Origin: Bacteroidales bacterium
GTDB taxonomy: Bacteria > Bacteroidota > Bacteroidia > Bacteroidales > Azobacteroidaceae
Assembly (NCBI GenBank): GCA_003851245.1
Contig: BHEP01000007.1
Span: 1-64,000, forward strand
Direction: 5' to 3'
DNA: 64,000 bases
Shown here: positions 36,712-46,357 of the stretch, piece after piece
Position numbering within the stretch: position 1 is the stretch's first letter
Layout of the letters: each line of letters begins with the position of its first letter
Position numbers and translations under genes: made by a program
Notes under the pieces: model-generated
Databases searched by the model: none
Told to the model about the DNA's origin: nothing
The model's input: only the letters and a program-made list of their open reading frames with translations

Positions 36712-38888
36712 TCTTGTGCCGACATTTGCTTTATAATGCCGTAAGCCTTAACAATTCCCAGCTCGCCAGACTTGCTTAAATCTGAGATTCCCTTTTCTGT
36801 ATTTCCTAAAAACAGGTGAGTGAGTCCTCTATTGTAGTATGCCTCAGCAAATTCAGCATCTCTGAGTATCACCTCAGAATAGTCGACCAAGGCTGCCCTA
36901 AAGTCTTTTTGTGCGCAGCGAAGGTTGGCTCTATTGAAATAGGCGGTAATAAAATATGGATGCAAGGCAATGACTGCAGCATAATCTTTGAGAATCAGGT
37001 CGTACTCAATAGCATATTTAGTATCTGCTATTTTCTTTTCGGTTTCCTTATCTTCATTTTTTTTGCCAACAAAAGAAACTGTATTCTTGCCAATAACTTG
37101 GGCTCCTTTCCTGGTGAAATTAAGGTCCAAATCTTGACTGTTCTCTAAAGGATCGGACCCATAGCGCTCTAGCTGTATTTTTTTGTAAGTCACCACCGCC
37201 CGATTGAAATAAGCTAGTGCAAAATTTTTGTCTATATCTATACATCTACCAAAATCATTAATGGATTCGGTAAGGTCTTGGAGAAGCATAAAATCGATTG
37301 CTCTACCAAAATAGGCATAAGCATCCTGTGGATTCTCCACCAACTTTAGAGAAAAAGCATCTATAGACTTAAAATGGTCATCGGCTTGCTGGTCAGAAAG
37401 GGAAGCCTCCTTATTGATTAAGCGCAATTGCAAAGGTAGAATATTCTGCTTATTGAAGTCGGCAACAATTTTTTCAAAATGAGGAGCTACACTCAATTCT
37501 TCAACTTTTTCGTAGTATGAGAGGATAAACTGTGGTTCCAAATCAATTTTTACCTGCTTATCTTGTACTCTTCCCCGTATTTCATTCGTATATTTTGAAC
37601 TACTCTCTTCGCCCTTGTCATAAGTAACCAAACGATTGAATTTCTCTATCGACTTATCGGATTTCTCCCGCGTTTTTTCGCTTTTATCCTTGCCACCCTC
37701 TTTGCCTTCTTCTTTTTGAGCAATAGCAGTATTAGCATCTACACCTCCATTTTTTTTCTTCTCTTCACGTTCTTTTATTAGCTTTTGCTCCAGATTGTAG
37801 GCTAGCCAATAATCTTGATCAGCTCCCCTAGCATCACGAGCAGATTTTTTCATATTGGAACGCATATAAAATCCCGGAACAAAATTAGGATATTCCTCCA
37901 ACACAATATTTAGGTCTTGGATAGCTCCTCTGTAATCTGCTATTTCGGATTTTAGCGTAGCTCTATTGTATATTGCACTAAAATTGTCAGATTCATTTTC
38001 TATGACAACATCAAAATCTTCAATTGCCCTATTGTTATCGCCCACCTGAGCTCTCAATAAACCACGATTAAAACGGGCAACAGTATTGGTAGGCTCCATA
38101 GAAATTACGGAATTGTAGTCCGCCATGGTTCCTCTTAGATCATTGAGGTAAAACTTAACGAGTCCTCTATTGATATAAAAACCTATTTGGCGAGGGTCTA
38201 AACGAATAGCCTCATTAAAATCGGTCAGAGCTTCCTCATACTTTTCCATTTGAAAGAGCAGCATCCCTCTTTGAGCATAGGAAGTAGGATAAAACTTGTC
38301 TATTTCCAAACTTTTCTCATAATCTGCAAGCGCCAAGAGTGTATCGCCTCTTTCTGAATAGAGAGCCCCTCGGGTAAGGTAGCCGTGGGCAAAATTAGGA
38401 AAATGAAGCAACAACTTATCGAGTGTCAGCTTAGCCTCGGCATATTGCTTACCCTGAATGTGAGCAATCCCCTTATTTATAAGCATTTGCCTATCTTCTG
38501 GATTAAACTCTAATCCTTTTTCATAATCTTTAACTGCAGCCCCAAAATCGTGAAGGTTCTGGTAAGCAGCTCCCCTACTTTGATAGGCGTAAATTAAGAA
38601 GGCGTTTCTTTCCAAGGCCGACGATATATCGTCTACAGCGCCTTGATAATCCTCGAGGTTGAACTTTGCAATTCCTCGGTATAGATAGGGCTCTGCCAAA
38701 TAAGGCTTTGCCTTAACCACCTGGTTGAAATATTGAATAGACAGTATATAGTCCTCAAAATAGAGGGCATTTCGCCCTATTGCCAAAACTCTATCGGTAT
38801 TGACCTGTGCCGCAAGATTGCTCAAGACTGCCACTGAAAATAATATACAAAGGAAGATTCGCCTCACATCAATTTTGATTTTGCTCAT
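36708..38888 (-). CDS. Exported TPR-repeat protein
   Basis: The best start is ATG 38888, giving 726 residues and a signal peptide (MSKIKIDVRRIFLCILF, then SNLAAQ); a longer frame from 38978 lies inside the kinase gene. About ten tetratricopeptide repeats follow (repeated AY-NRG, ALADYEKSLEI, AIEDFDVVIEN). They fall in two blocks separated by a charged, Lys/Glu-rich linker (about 360-440). A second TPR block ends near SDLSKSGELGIVKAYGI. It is likely periplasmic and a scaffold. It overlaps the tyrosine-kinase gene by 20 bp, suggesting coupled translation and a role in polysaccharide export or assembly, which is inference. Confidence 0.8.
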   Translation of the reverse strand: MSKIKIDVRRIFLCILFSVAVLSNLAAQVNTDRVLAIGRNALYFEDYILSIQYFNQVVKAKPYLAEPYLYRGIAKFNLEDYQGAVDDISSALERNAFLIYAYQSRGAAYQNLHDFGAAVKDYEKGLEFNPEDRQMLINKGIAHIQGKQYAEAKLTLDKLLLHFPNFAHGYLTRGALYSERGDTLLALADYEKSLEIDKFYPTSYAQRGMLLFQMEKYEEALTDFNEAIRLDPRQIGFYINRGLVKFYLNDLRGTMADYNSVISMEPTNTVARFNRGLLRAQVGDNNRAIEDFDVVIENESDNFSAIYNRATLKSEIADYRGAIQDLNIVLEEYPNFVPGFYMRSNMKKSARDARGADQDYWLAYNLEQKLIKEREEKKKNGGVDANTAIAQKEEGKEGGKDKSEKTREKSDKSIEKFNRLVTYDKGEESSSKYTNEIRGRVQDKQVKIDLEPQFILSYYEKVEELSVAPHFEKIVADFNKQNILPLQLRLINKEASLSDQQADDHFKSIDAFSLKLVENPQDAYAYFGRAIDFMLLQDLTESINDFGRCIDIDKNFALAYFNRAVVTYKKIQLERYGSDPLENSQDLDLNFTRKGAQVIGKNTVSFVGKKNEDKETEKKIADTKYAIEYDLILKDYAAVIALHPYFITAYFNRANLRCAQKDFRAALVDYSEVILRDAEFAEAYYNRGLTHLFLGNTEKGISDLSKSGELGIVKAYGIIKQMSAQD

Positions 38889-41256
38889 CCACAAACTCAT
38901 CATTATTATAATAAGAATTGTGCTTATGATAGTAAGAACTTTTTCCGTAATAATTTCTACTGGCATAATAGTTTCCATCCAAGTCTACGTCATTGTATAT
39001 TATTGCCATTTTACCACTTGTTACATCTCCCTTAAATTCACTTATTGTATGTTTAAAAAAGTTTCTATTTGTCTTTTCATTTCTTACAACATATAATACA
39101 ACATCTGCTAATTTGGCAAGGAAATGAGCGTCAGAAACTAAGCCTACAGGACTACAGTCAAGAATTATATATTCATATTCTTTAGACAAAAAGCTCAGTA
39201 ACTTTTTTGTCATCTCGGAATTTATTAATTCACTTGGATTGGGGGGGATTGTTCCTGCGGGCAAAATGTCAAATCCAAAATCAGGATGAGAAATAACTAC
39301 ATCTGCTAAACTAGCCTTTCCAATGAGAAAGTTAGACAATCCTTTTTGAGTATCCAGATCCAAAGCCTTGGACAAAGCGGGTCGTCGCAAGTCAAAGTCA
39401 ATCATCAAAGTTTTTTTGCCTGTCATCTGATACGCTGAGGCTAGGTTGCAAGCGACGAATGTTTTTCCATCCCTAGGTTCGGTGGAAGTAATAAGCATTA
39501 CTATTGGGGAATCCCTCTTGGTAAGGTATATCATCCGCGACCTTAAGTGTCGGAAATTTTCGGCAAAACTTGATTTTGGATACTTATACAAAACCATCAT
39601 TTCTTTTCTTTCGGTATGCTCTATGGTACCTAATATTGGCAGTTCAGAAATTTTTTCTACTTCTGAGCGCGACTGTATGGATGTTTTTAGCAAAACTTCT
39701 TTCAAGAAAATGAAAATAATCGTTAATATAAGTCCTGTTACAACAAAATAAACGTAGGTGTTAGAAATATCCCCAGCATTCACAAGTCCTGTTGTCCTGG
39801 CATTATCAAGTACTAAGTTGTCGGGCATATTTGAGGCCAACTGTATTTGACTTTCTATCCTTCTTTGAAGCAAATAGGTATTGTAAGAGTCGTTAATTTT
39901 GAAATCTCTTTCATGCGTCAACAATTTTCTTTCTTTGTCGGGTAGGCTAGCAACTTCTGCGCTAAGCTTAGAATAGCGTTGATTGAGATCGGCCTCTTCA
40001 ATTCCAATAGAATTTTTCATAGAAACTATTGACTGATTTATACTAGATTTTATATCTGTCAATTGGAGTTTATATCGCTTATAAATAGGGTTTTCCGAAC
40101 CTAATCCCTTTATCTCAAAAAATATATCATTGTATTTGGAGACAAGCACAGCCAATTCTACATCTTGTATTCCCATAGAGGATGGGGGCACTAAATTTCC
40201 ATCTTCTTTTTTTAAGTTGTCTTGCAAAAATTTTGTATATTCCTTTCTAAGTCTTATTTCTGCTTTTTTCTTATCTAAATCTACCAGCTCGGTACTTGAA
40301 CGCAAAGAATTGTCCGAACTAAATATTCCCGCTTGCGACTGATAAGCATTGAGCTTCGACTCTGCGGAAGAGATAGAATCTTTAAGAATTAGTAGTTGTT
40401 CATTAATAAATTCTATGGCTCTTTCGGCAGTGGCATTTTTTCTTTTCAGATTGTCATCAAAAAACTCCTGATTCAATATTTTCAAGAAATCTATATCGCG
40501 CTGAGTTACTTTCCCTACAAGAGAAATTTCCATAACCGAAGCTCCATCTAGCAAAAAACTACAGTTCAGACGGTTGTTGTAATCTGCAATCTGCTGTCCC
40601 CTAGAAAGAAAATTGAAATTAAGCTCATATTTTACCGTATGTGGGAATTGATCAGTTTTATCTACCGTCACAAAAAACAAATTGTGCTGTAGTGACGTAC
40701 CATAGTTTCCTACAATACTAAAAGGGGCTATGTTTTTGGCCCCATCAAATGTAATTTCATAAGCAGTTGTATCTATTCCTCTAATTCTAAAATCAAGACT
40801 AGCTGCTTCTTCAGAAATAAAGTTGCTCTTAATCAGAATTGGTGAGGCTTTGTAGTAACTCACAGATTTCAACAAGCCCTTATGATAAATATCGGTTGAT
40901 ATATCTAACTTATCTACGGATTTTGAAATGAGATCATAGGAGCCATACATAATCATTTGATTATTGACATTCCTTAATCCTTGACTAACAGCAAACCCTG
41001 TTGTCAAATCGCTTACTTGCTGACCCTTATTCTCATTTATAAGAATAGTAGAGCTTGTTTTATAAGTTGGTGTCCATGTCTTATTCTTGAGCAATGCCAA
41101 TGAAAGTGATAGCAATATGACTACAAGGAATAAGTACCAGTATTTTAGTATCCTAAAAATCCAGAGTACAAGGTCGAAGGAAGAGGTATTTCCCGGATGT
41201 TGAAAATTAGTGTCGTCAATCGAAAAATTCGTTGATTTTGTATTTGTTGATTCCAT
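38869..41256 (-). CDS. Wzc-like polysaccharide co-polymerase and tyrosine autokinase
   Basis: ATG 41256 gives 795 residues (the longer frame uses TTG 41292). The Wzz domain has TM1 (about 36-56, YWYLFLVVILLSLSLALL). A long coiled-coil periplasmic part and TM2 (about 500-520) follow. The cytoplasmic BY-kinase domain has Walker A TSTEPRDGKTFVACN, Walker A' TLMIDFDLRRP and Walker B YIILDCSPV. The tail carries four YY doublets (NYYASRNYYGKSSYYHKHNS, then YY), the likely autophosphorylation cluster. It controls chain length and export of surface polysaccharide with the Wza-like proteins encoded just upstream. Confidence 0.93.
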   Translation of the reverse strand: MESTNTKSTNFSIDDTNFQHPGNTSSFDLVLWIFRILKYWYLFLVVILLSLSLALLKNKTWTPTYKTSSTILINENKGQQVSDLTTGFAVSQGLRNVNNQMIMYGSYDLISKSVDKLDISTDIYHKGLLKSVSYYKASPILIKSNFISEEAASLDFRIRGIDTTAYEITFDGAKNIAPFSIVGNYGTSLQHNLFFVTVDKTDQFPHTVKYELNFNFLSRGQQIADYNNRLNCSFLLDGASVMEISLVGKVTQRDIDFLKILNQEFFDDNLKRKNATAERAIEFINEQLLILKDSISSAESKLNAYQSQAGIFSSDNSLRSSTELVDLDKKKAEIRLRKEYTKFLQDNLKKEDGNLVPPSSMGIQDVELAVLVSKYNDIFFEIKGLGSENPIYKRYKLQLTDIKSSINQSIVSMKNSIGIEEADLNQRYSKLSAEVASLPDKERKLLTHERDFKINDSYNTYLLQRRIESQIQLASNMPDNLVLDNARTTGLVNAGDISNTYVYFVVTGLILTIIFIFLKEVLLKTSIQSRSEVEKISELPILGTIEHTERKEMMVLYKYPKSSFAENFRHLRSRMIYLTKRDSPIVMLITSTEPRDGKTFVACNLASAYQMTGKKTLMIDFDLRRPALSKALDLDTQKGLSNFLIGKASLADVVISHPDFGFDILPAGTIPPNPSELINSEMTKKLLSFLSKEYEYIILDCSPVGLVSDAHFLAKLADVVLYVVRNEKTNRNFFKHTISEFKGDVTSGKMAIIYNDVDLDGNYYASRNYYGKSSYYHKHNSYYNNDEFVDEQNQN

Positions 41257-41272
41257 TGTCAATAAATTTTGA

Positions 41273-42058
41273 TTAAAATAATGATAAAACAATAATAAAT
41301 AGGGAAATAGGGGCTATAAAAGTTCCCAGAAATGCAGAGACCGAATTTATCCTAAAGAAGGCCTTGGAGTTGTTGGGTATATATAATACATCGTTGGGAA
41401 GTAAGTAATAAAACTCGTCATTTATGATAGAAGCCTTAGTCAGATCAACGTCTTTAACCACATCGTTCCCTTGAGCATCTTTCCTAATGATTTTAACCTT
41501 CCTCAAGTCTGCGATAAAGGAGATTTCTCCTATTTGAGCCAAGGCTTGAAAAATAGTTAGATTGTCCTTGTAAAGATAAAATTTACCTTTCCCATTGTCG
41601 CCCAAAACAAAGTAATAGTCATTGCATAATACAATCCTCACTTGGGCATCGCTGGTTATTTTCTTAAACTCTTGAGACAATAAGGATTCAGCCTCTTTTA
41701 TAGTCAAGTCTACGAGTTTAACTCTACCCAATGTTGGAAGAGCTACACATCCATCATCAAAAATTACAAACGGGCTTAGGCTTCCTATAGCAGTAAGGTT
41801 CATACCTACATTGTACAAACTTTGAATTTCATCATTTACGGTCAATAAGGTATAAGCTATTTCATCACCAATTCTCAATTTGTAAGGTTCCAAATATTGC
41901 GATGTAGGATAAAAATCTTGTTTTTGATCTTGTAGCAACTGCCTGCTTTTGCTTGTGATGCAAGATGAAAATAAGCTTAAAAAAAGGACTAAAAGAATCA
42001 GGCCAGAGAGAGTCCTTTTTATACCAATGGCATTAATATTTTTAGAACTACACATCAT
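41273..42058 (-). CDS. Polysaccharide export lipoprotein (Wza-like), copy 2
   Basis: A 261-residue lipoprotein with a late lipobox FSSC (Cys 33). A polysaccharide export domain (LRIGDEIAYTLLTV) and a SLBB-like region (YFVLGDNGKGKFYLYKDNLTI in two parts) follow. The C-terminus has a hydrophobic helix (FLGTFIAPISLFIIVLSLF), as in Bacteroidetes export proteins. It probably forms the outer-membrane outlet for exopolysaccharide together with the co-polymerase. It overlaps copy 1 as ATGA; the two are clear paralogues arising by duplication. Confidence 0.88.
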   Translation of the reverse strand: MMCSSKNINAIGIKRTLSGLILLVLFLSLFSSCITSKSRQLLQDQKQDFYPTSQYLEPYKLRIGDEIAYTLLTVNDEIQSLYNVGMNLTAIGSLSPFVIFDDGCVALPTLGRVKLVDLTIKEAESLLSQEFKKITSDAQVRIVLCNDYYFVLGDNGKGKFYLYKDNLTIFQALAQIGEISFIADLRKVKIIRKDAQGNDVVKDVDLTKASIINDEFYYLLPNDVLYIPNNSKAFFRINSVSAFLGTFIAPISLFIIVLSLF

Positions 42059-42846
42059 TTGCTAATTTTTAAAATTAAAATTCCCAAAGAAACAGTAGTA
42101 GTCACAAGGGCAAAAATAGATCCGAATGAATTAAAACCCCAAAATTGTTTGGACATAGGTTCAATATAAATTACATCATTGGCTTGAATGTAGTATAAAT
42201 CTGAATTTATAATTGTAGTATTCGTCAAATCCAATGTGCGTATTTGTGTGCCTTCTTGCGTTTGTCTAATTACCTTTACTTGGGATCGATTCCCGTATTC
42301 GTTGATGTCGCCGCTTTCAGCCAAAGCTTGAAAGATTGTAATTTTTTCTTTTCGCATTGGAAAACTAGCGGCCCTGGATTCCCCAATAACACTAAAATAT
42401 CGATTTTTTAGGTAAACCAGCACAAAGCAATCTTGAATAATCTCTTTATGCAATATATATTCAACAATTTCGCGAACTTCCTGAGGCGTTTTATTCAAAA
42501 CTTCTATCTCCCCAACATAGGGAAAATGAATCTTACCACTGGGATCAACTATAAAAGAGCGAAGTTTTGCCTTCTCATCTATTGCGGCTCCCAAATTGGC
42601 GTGAATAGGTGAGAATAAACCAAATAAGTTTGATGTTTTTTTATCAAATGTACTAGTAAGAATAAGTATCTCCAAAACATCGCCTTGTATAAAACGATAT
42701 TGATAGTCTATGTCGGCGGGAGCAATCAGTTCTGACCACTTCTTATAACTTGTCTTTGTCAGCAAATTTGTTTGTTTGGTAGTCAAGCACGAGCTAAAAA
42801 CAAAACATTGCAAGACAATAAAAAACAATAATTTCTTTATTTTCAT
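42055..42846 (-). CDS. Polysaccharide export lipoprotein (Wza-like), copy 1
   Basis: A 263-residue lipoprotein with lipobox FSSC (Cys 20). The export domain has YRFIQGDVLEILILTS and GKIHFPYVGEIEVLNKTPQEV in parts. A SLBB-like segment (RYFSVIGESRAASFPM) and a C-terminal hydrophobic helix follow. It matches copy 2 throughout: same length, IFQALAESGDI against IFQALAQIGEI, and the DLTNTTIINSDLYY pattern. Both are retained intact, so they may form a mixed channel or serve different polymers. Confidence 0.88.
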   Translation of the reverse strand: MKIKKLLFFIVLQCFVFSSCLTTKQTNLLTKTSYKKWSELIAPADIDYQYRFIQGDVLEILILTSTFDKKTSNLFGLFSPIHANLGAAIDEKAKLRSFIVDPSGKIHFPYVGEIEVLNKTPQEVREIVEYILHKEIIQDCFVLVYLKNRYFSVIGESRAASFPMRKEKITIFQALAESGDINEYGNRSQVKVIRQTQEGTQIRTLDLTNTTIINSDLYYIQANDVIYIEPMSKQFWGFNSFGSIFALVTTTVSLGILILKISK

Positions 42847-42856
42847 TTCTTTATCT

Positions 42857-43414
42857 TCATTTCCCTATACTTCTATATTTATACGAACAATTAACATCCC
42901 CCTTGATCATTTTATTAAGCTTTGATTTTATCAATTGTTTTCTTATTCCTGAAATGCCATCTATAAATAACCTTCCCTCCAAATGATCATACTCGTGCTG
43001 TATCACTCTAGCTAGGAAGCCCTCAAAAACGGACTCGTGAGCAACAAAGTGCTCATCAAGATAAGATACCCTAATTTTATTTTTTCTAATCACTTTCTCA
43101 TGAATGGCAGGGAGTGACAAACAGCCTTCTTCCTGCTCTTCATCTTCGCCAAAACACTCCAATATATTAGCATTTATCATAACCATCTTTAGTGATTCAA
43201 AATCAGGATCCTGATCTGCCAAAACACTCAAGTCAAGCACCAGCAACCTATCCGCAATACCTACCTGCGGAGCTGCCAAACCGATGCCATCTGCATGATA
43301 CATCGTTTCAAACATATTAGCAATCTTTGCTTGCAAAGCAGCACTATTGGAATCTACATTTTTGCTTACCTGCCTCAATATTGGCTGTCCATACAAATAT
43401 ATGGGAAGAATCAT
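42857..43414 (-). CDS. def: Peptide deformylase
   Basis: A 185-residue metalloenzyme. Motif I is GIGLAAPQVGI (about 43-53), motif II EEGCLSLP (metal-binding Cys, about 96-103) and motif III QHEYDHLEGRLF (HExxH, about 139-150). It removes the formyl group from new proteins. It overlaps the ruvX stop by four bases and is followed 10 bp later by the export gene. Its location inside the polysaccharide region is probably a matter of conserved ruvX-def pairing. Confidence 0.96.
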   Translation of the reverse strand: MILPIYLYGQPILRQVSKNVDSNSAALQAKIANMFETMYHADGIGLAAPQVGIADRLLVLDLSVLADQDPDFESLKMVMINANILECFGEDEEQEEGCLSLPAIHEKVIRKNKIRVSYLDEHFVAHESVFEGFLARVIQHEYDHLEGRLFIDGISGIRKQLIKSKLNKMIKGDVNCSYKYRSIGK

Positions 43415-43827
43415 ACTCTTAACGTTTCTAAATAAGTTTGTAATATAATAACTGCACTCACCTCATCTACTAGCGCCTTGTCTTGCCTTCGCTTTTTTTT
43501 TAGCCCTCCCTCCAGCATTGCCCTATGAGCCAAAACCGAGGTGAAGCGCTCATCAACCATAAAAATGGGTATCTGAGGAATTGCCTTCGTCAAGCTTGCC
43601 TTAAAGCGCTCAACATTTTTCATATTTTCTGAATACTCATAGTTCATTTGCCGAGGCTCTCCTAAGACAAACAAATCGACATTTTCTTTTTCAATATATT
43701 TTTTTAAAAACAAAATAATTTCACTCGATGCCAAACTTGCCAAACCTCCTGCAATTATCTGCAAAGGATCCGACACTGCCAAGCCTGTTCGTTTGCGCCC
43801 ATAATCTATTGCGATAATTCTTCCCAT
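43411..43827 (-). CDS. ruvX: Putative pre-16S rRNA nuclease RuvX (YqgF)
   Basis: ATG 43827 gives 138 residues starting MGRIIAIDYGRKRTGLAVSD, the expected start of the RNase H-like fold; the frame extends upstream into the previous gene but that part is not conserved. FVLGEPRQMN and VDERFTSVLAHRAM, then KALVDEVSAVIILQTYLE, complete the family pattern. It trims 16S rRNA ends. On the minus strand it lies 23 bp after the FemAB-like gene. A TATCTTTG at 43835-43842 is close to the start codon but lacks a good -33. Confidence 0.93.
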   Translation of the reverse strand: MGRIIAIDYGRKRTGLAVSDPLQIIAGGLASLASSEIILFLKKYIEKENVDLFVLGEPRQMNYEYSENMKNVERFKASLTKAIPQIPIFMVDERFTSVLAHRAMLEGGLKKKRRQDKALVDEVSAVIILQTYLETLRV

Positions 43828-43850
43828 ACGACAACAAAGATAATTAAAAA

Positions 43851-44846
43851 TTATATTGAAGCCCTGTAAAGTGGGAAAAATGAAGACTTTTGCTTGCATT
43901 TTGTCAATTCTTGATAGCAAACAGAATCTACTACCCATTTCCAAACACAAAAATCATACCGAAGACTTGTCATTCGAGATTTAAACACAAATAAACCATC
44001 TTTTTCAGAATTAGCCCCTCCCCCAAGGTGCAATGTTTTACAATTATTGTCGGTGCCTATCTGACGTGCGTAATCAATTAACAACTTCAATGGAGAATAG
44101 ATCCTATATTCTGCGACAATAGCTCCTAAATGGTAAGTCATCAAGTTGTTGCAAATAATAAAAATACCCCCGGCGATGACGATTCCATCTTTCTCACAAA
44201 AAATGAGAATACTTTTAAAAGTCTGAATATTCAATAGGGTTTCAAAATACTGCTTGGAAAAATAATAATCAGGGGCGGCTTGCAAATTATCCATAGCGGA
44301 ATAATATAGCTTAATAAAAACCTCCACATCCTCTGGTTTTGTTCCCAGTCTGATATTTATTTTTTTTGACTCCTGCTTATTCAAATGTCTCTGCACCGAC
44401 TTGCTGTAGGCATAAAACTGCTGCTCTAAACTCAAACTTAGATCAATTGCTGTAGTTTGATTCAGACAAACAAGCTCGCCTCTCTCAAATTTGTCGGCAC
44501 CAAAAATTAAGGGGTGAATACGAGAAAAAGCACTTATAACCTTCTCTTTTTTGAAGTATTCTTCTAGTAGCCTGAATGCTTCCGAAAATGGATAGTCAGA
44601 ACTGTGCAGCAAACCAACATAACCGTAAACAGAACTAACATCTAACAAATCACTGTCGGGAATTTTTCTGAAGATAAGTGGCAACAAAAGAGTATGCCCA
44701 TTTTCTTTAAACACTAGAAGGCGACCTTCGCCAGAATTGTCCAATAAATGATATTCTGCAGTATGATAAAAATCGAAGGTGGCCATCTCTTCTAGCTCAA
44801 AATTCCAAGCCTGAACATCCGATGCAAGTATTATTTCTAAATCCAT
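43851..44846 (-). CDS. FemAB/GNAT-fold acyltransferase-like protein
   Basis: A 331-residue cytoplasmic protein with two GNAT-like halves. MATFDFYHTAEYHLLD and an inner SKSVQRHLNKQES match the FemAB-like pattern. AGGIFIICNNLMTYHLGAI and a closing LHLGGGANSEKDGLFVFKSR fit the acyl-transfer half. Such proteins occur in exopolysaccharide operons (like exosortase-associated acyltransferases) and may add an acyl or amino-acid group to a sugar precursor. The substrate is unknown. It follows the sugar transferase gene by 2 bp. Confidence 0.75.
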   Translation of the reverse strand: MDLEIILASDVQAWNFELEEMATFDFYHTAEYHLLDNSGEGRLLVFKENGHTLLLPLIFRKIPDSDLLDVSSVYGYVGLLHSSDYPFSEAFRLLEEYFKKEKVISAFSRIHPLIFGADKFERGELVCLNQTTAIDLSLSLEQQFYAYSKSVQRHLNKQESKKINIRLGTKPEDVEVFIKLYYSAMDNLQAAPDYYFSKQYFETLLNIQTFKSILIFCEKDGIVIAGGIFIICNNLMTYHLGAIVAEYRIYSPLKLLIDYARQIGTDNNCKTLHLGGGANSEKDGLFVFKSRMTSLRYDFCVWKWVVDSVCYQELTKCKQKSSFFPLYRASI

Positions 44847-44848
44847 AA

Positions 44849-46246
44849 TTAATAAGCATTTTTATCACCCTTAAACATGCTAATAATAGTTACCACTACA
44901 ATTTTTAGATCCAACAAGAAAGACCAATTCTCAATATACCAAACGTCATATCGCACCCTTCCTTCCATCTGCTGCATAGATTTGGTCTCGCCTCTATAGC
45001 CATTCACCTGAGCCCAGCCTGTTATTCCTGGCTTTACCAGATGGCGCACCATATATTTATCGATAGCTATGGAATACATCTGCGTGTGCTTTAGCATATG
45101 AGGCCTAGGCCCTACCACACTCATATCTCCTTTTAAGACATTGTAAAACTGTGGTATTTCGTCTAAGTTGGTTTTTCGTAAAAAATTGCCTATCCTAGTA
45201 TTTCGGGGGTCATTTTTCTGAGCTTGTTTGTGATCTGCATGATCATTGACATGCATAGACCTAAATTTTTGGCAATAGAAATCTCTGCCATAAATACCTG
45301 TTCGCAATTGCTTGAATATAATAGGCCCTGGCGAACTTAATTTAATGAATAAGGCAGACACTATATATAAGATAGGATATACAGAAATTAGAAAACAAAA
45401 AGAAAAGATAATATCAAAGGATCTTTTAAGCATTCTGTTATAAATGTTTTGCAAAGGCTCCGTGCGTAAGGCCATCACTGGCAAGGTTTCTATATTTTCT
45501 AATGTAAGACTTTTCTTTACATAACGATGAAATTCGGGGACGAGATAAAACCGCAACATGTTTTTTTCTGCGAAATTTAGTATGCGCAATATTTTTTCAT
45601 CCTGAGAATTAGGAAGGGTACAATAGATGTCGTCGACCTCATTGCTTGAAATAAATTGCTCTACCTCATGTGTCATTCCTAAATAATTGGGTAGCGTGTT
45701 TTTTAGCAATACATTATCATCAAAAAAACCCAAGACTCTATAACCATAAGAAGAGTCTTTTGCCATCTCTGCATAAAGATCCATTCCATTTTTGCCTGCC
45801 CCAACAATAATTACTTTCTTAAAATTTCGACCCACACTCCTATACGATTTCAAACTCTCTCTGGCAAAAATTCGCCACATCGTAAAACTGAAAAGCAAGA
45901 AGAAATAATAATAAGCAAAAAAATTTAAAGGAAAGATATCTAAGCCCAAAAAGAACAAACTTGAAATAAATATACAACCATGTAAAGACAGAATGTAAAG
46001 CGATTTTTGCACTACCTTGTCTGTATACATTATTGGAAGATAGATCCTAACAGGAAAAAAATAAAGGGAGAAAAAATAACATAAATTGAGTAAAAAGATA
46101 ACAATTTTAAACTTGCTTAAAAGCTCTACTGGTAAGCCAAATCCTCCAAAATAATAAACCAAGAAAAATACCAAGTTCAGGACTAATACATCTCCTAAGA
46201 CTATTAGCCACTTGATTAAAAATCCATATCCTGTACATTTTCTCAT
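44849..46246 (-). CDS. Undecaprenyl-phosphate sugar phosphotransferase (WcaJ-like)
   Basis: A 465-residue membrane protein. Four hydrophobic helices (about 10-125) precede a CoA-binding-like nucleotide domain (VIIVGAGKNGMDLYAEM). A further membrane helix (about 275-300) follows, then the bacterial sugar transferase domain with LDEIPQFYNVLKGDMSVVGPRPH, in two parts, and GWAQVNGYRGE. It transfers a sugar-1-phosphate from a nucleotide sugar to the lipid carrier, starting the polymer. It heads the gene run through femAB-like, ruvX, def and the export genes. Confidence 0.93.
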   Translation of the reverse strand: MRKCTGYGFLIKWLIVLGDVLVLNLVFFLVYYFGGFGLPVELLSKFKIVIFLLNLCYFFSLYFFPVRIYLPIMYTDKVVQKSLYILSLHGCIFISSLFFLGLDIFPLNFFAYYYFFLLFSFTMWRIFARESLKSYRSVGRNFKKVIIVGAGKNGMDLYAEMAKDSSYGYRVLGFFDDNVLLKNTLPNYLGMTHEVEQFISSNEVDDIYCTLPNSQDEKILRILNFAEKNMLRFYLVPEFHRYVKKSLTLENIETLPVMALRTEPLQNIYNRMLKRSFDIIFSFCFLISVYPILYIVSALFIKLSSPGPIIFKQLRTGIYGRDFYCQKFRSMHVNDHADHKQAQKNDPRNTRIGNFLRKTNLDEIPQFYNVLKGDMSVVGPRPHMLKHTQMYSIAIDKYMVRHLVKPGITGWAQVNGYRGETKSMQQMEGRVRYDVWYIENWSFLLDLKIVVVTIISMFKGDKNAY

Positions 46247-46290
46247 ATTATTCTCTTCGTATACAAAAATAAGCTATTAAAAGCAGTAAA

Positions 46291-46321
46291 ACAAAAAAGG
46301 CTCCCAAAATATGAGAGCCTT
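46291..46321 (-). terminator. Terminator after the OmpA-family gene
   Basis: The minus strand has AAAGGCTC and GAGCCTTT arms (46314-46321, 46295-46302) around an 11-base loop, followed by more T's and GTTTT. It lies 37 bp after the stop codon. Confidence 0.8.
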
Positions 46322-46357
46322 TCCGTTTTTTTTTGCACTTTTGTGCTTTTACGCTTT

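Noticed and set aside
43828-43950. Upstream extension of ruvX
   Set aside because: It reads back into the preceding gene and is not part of the conserved RNase H-like fold.
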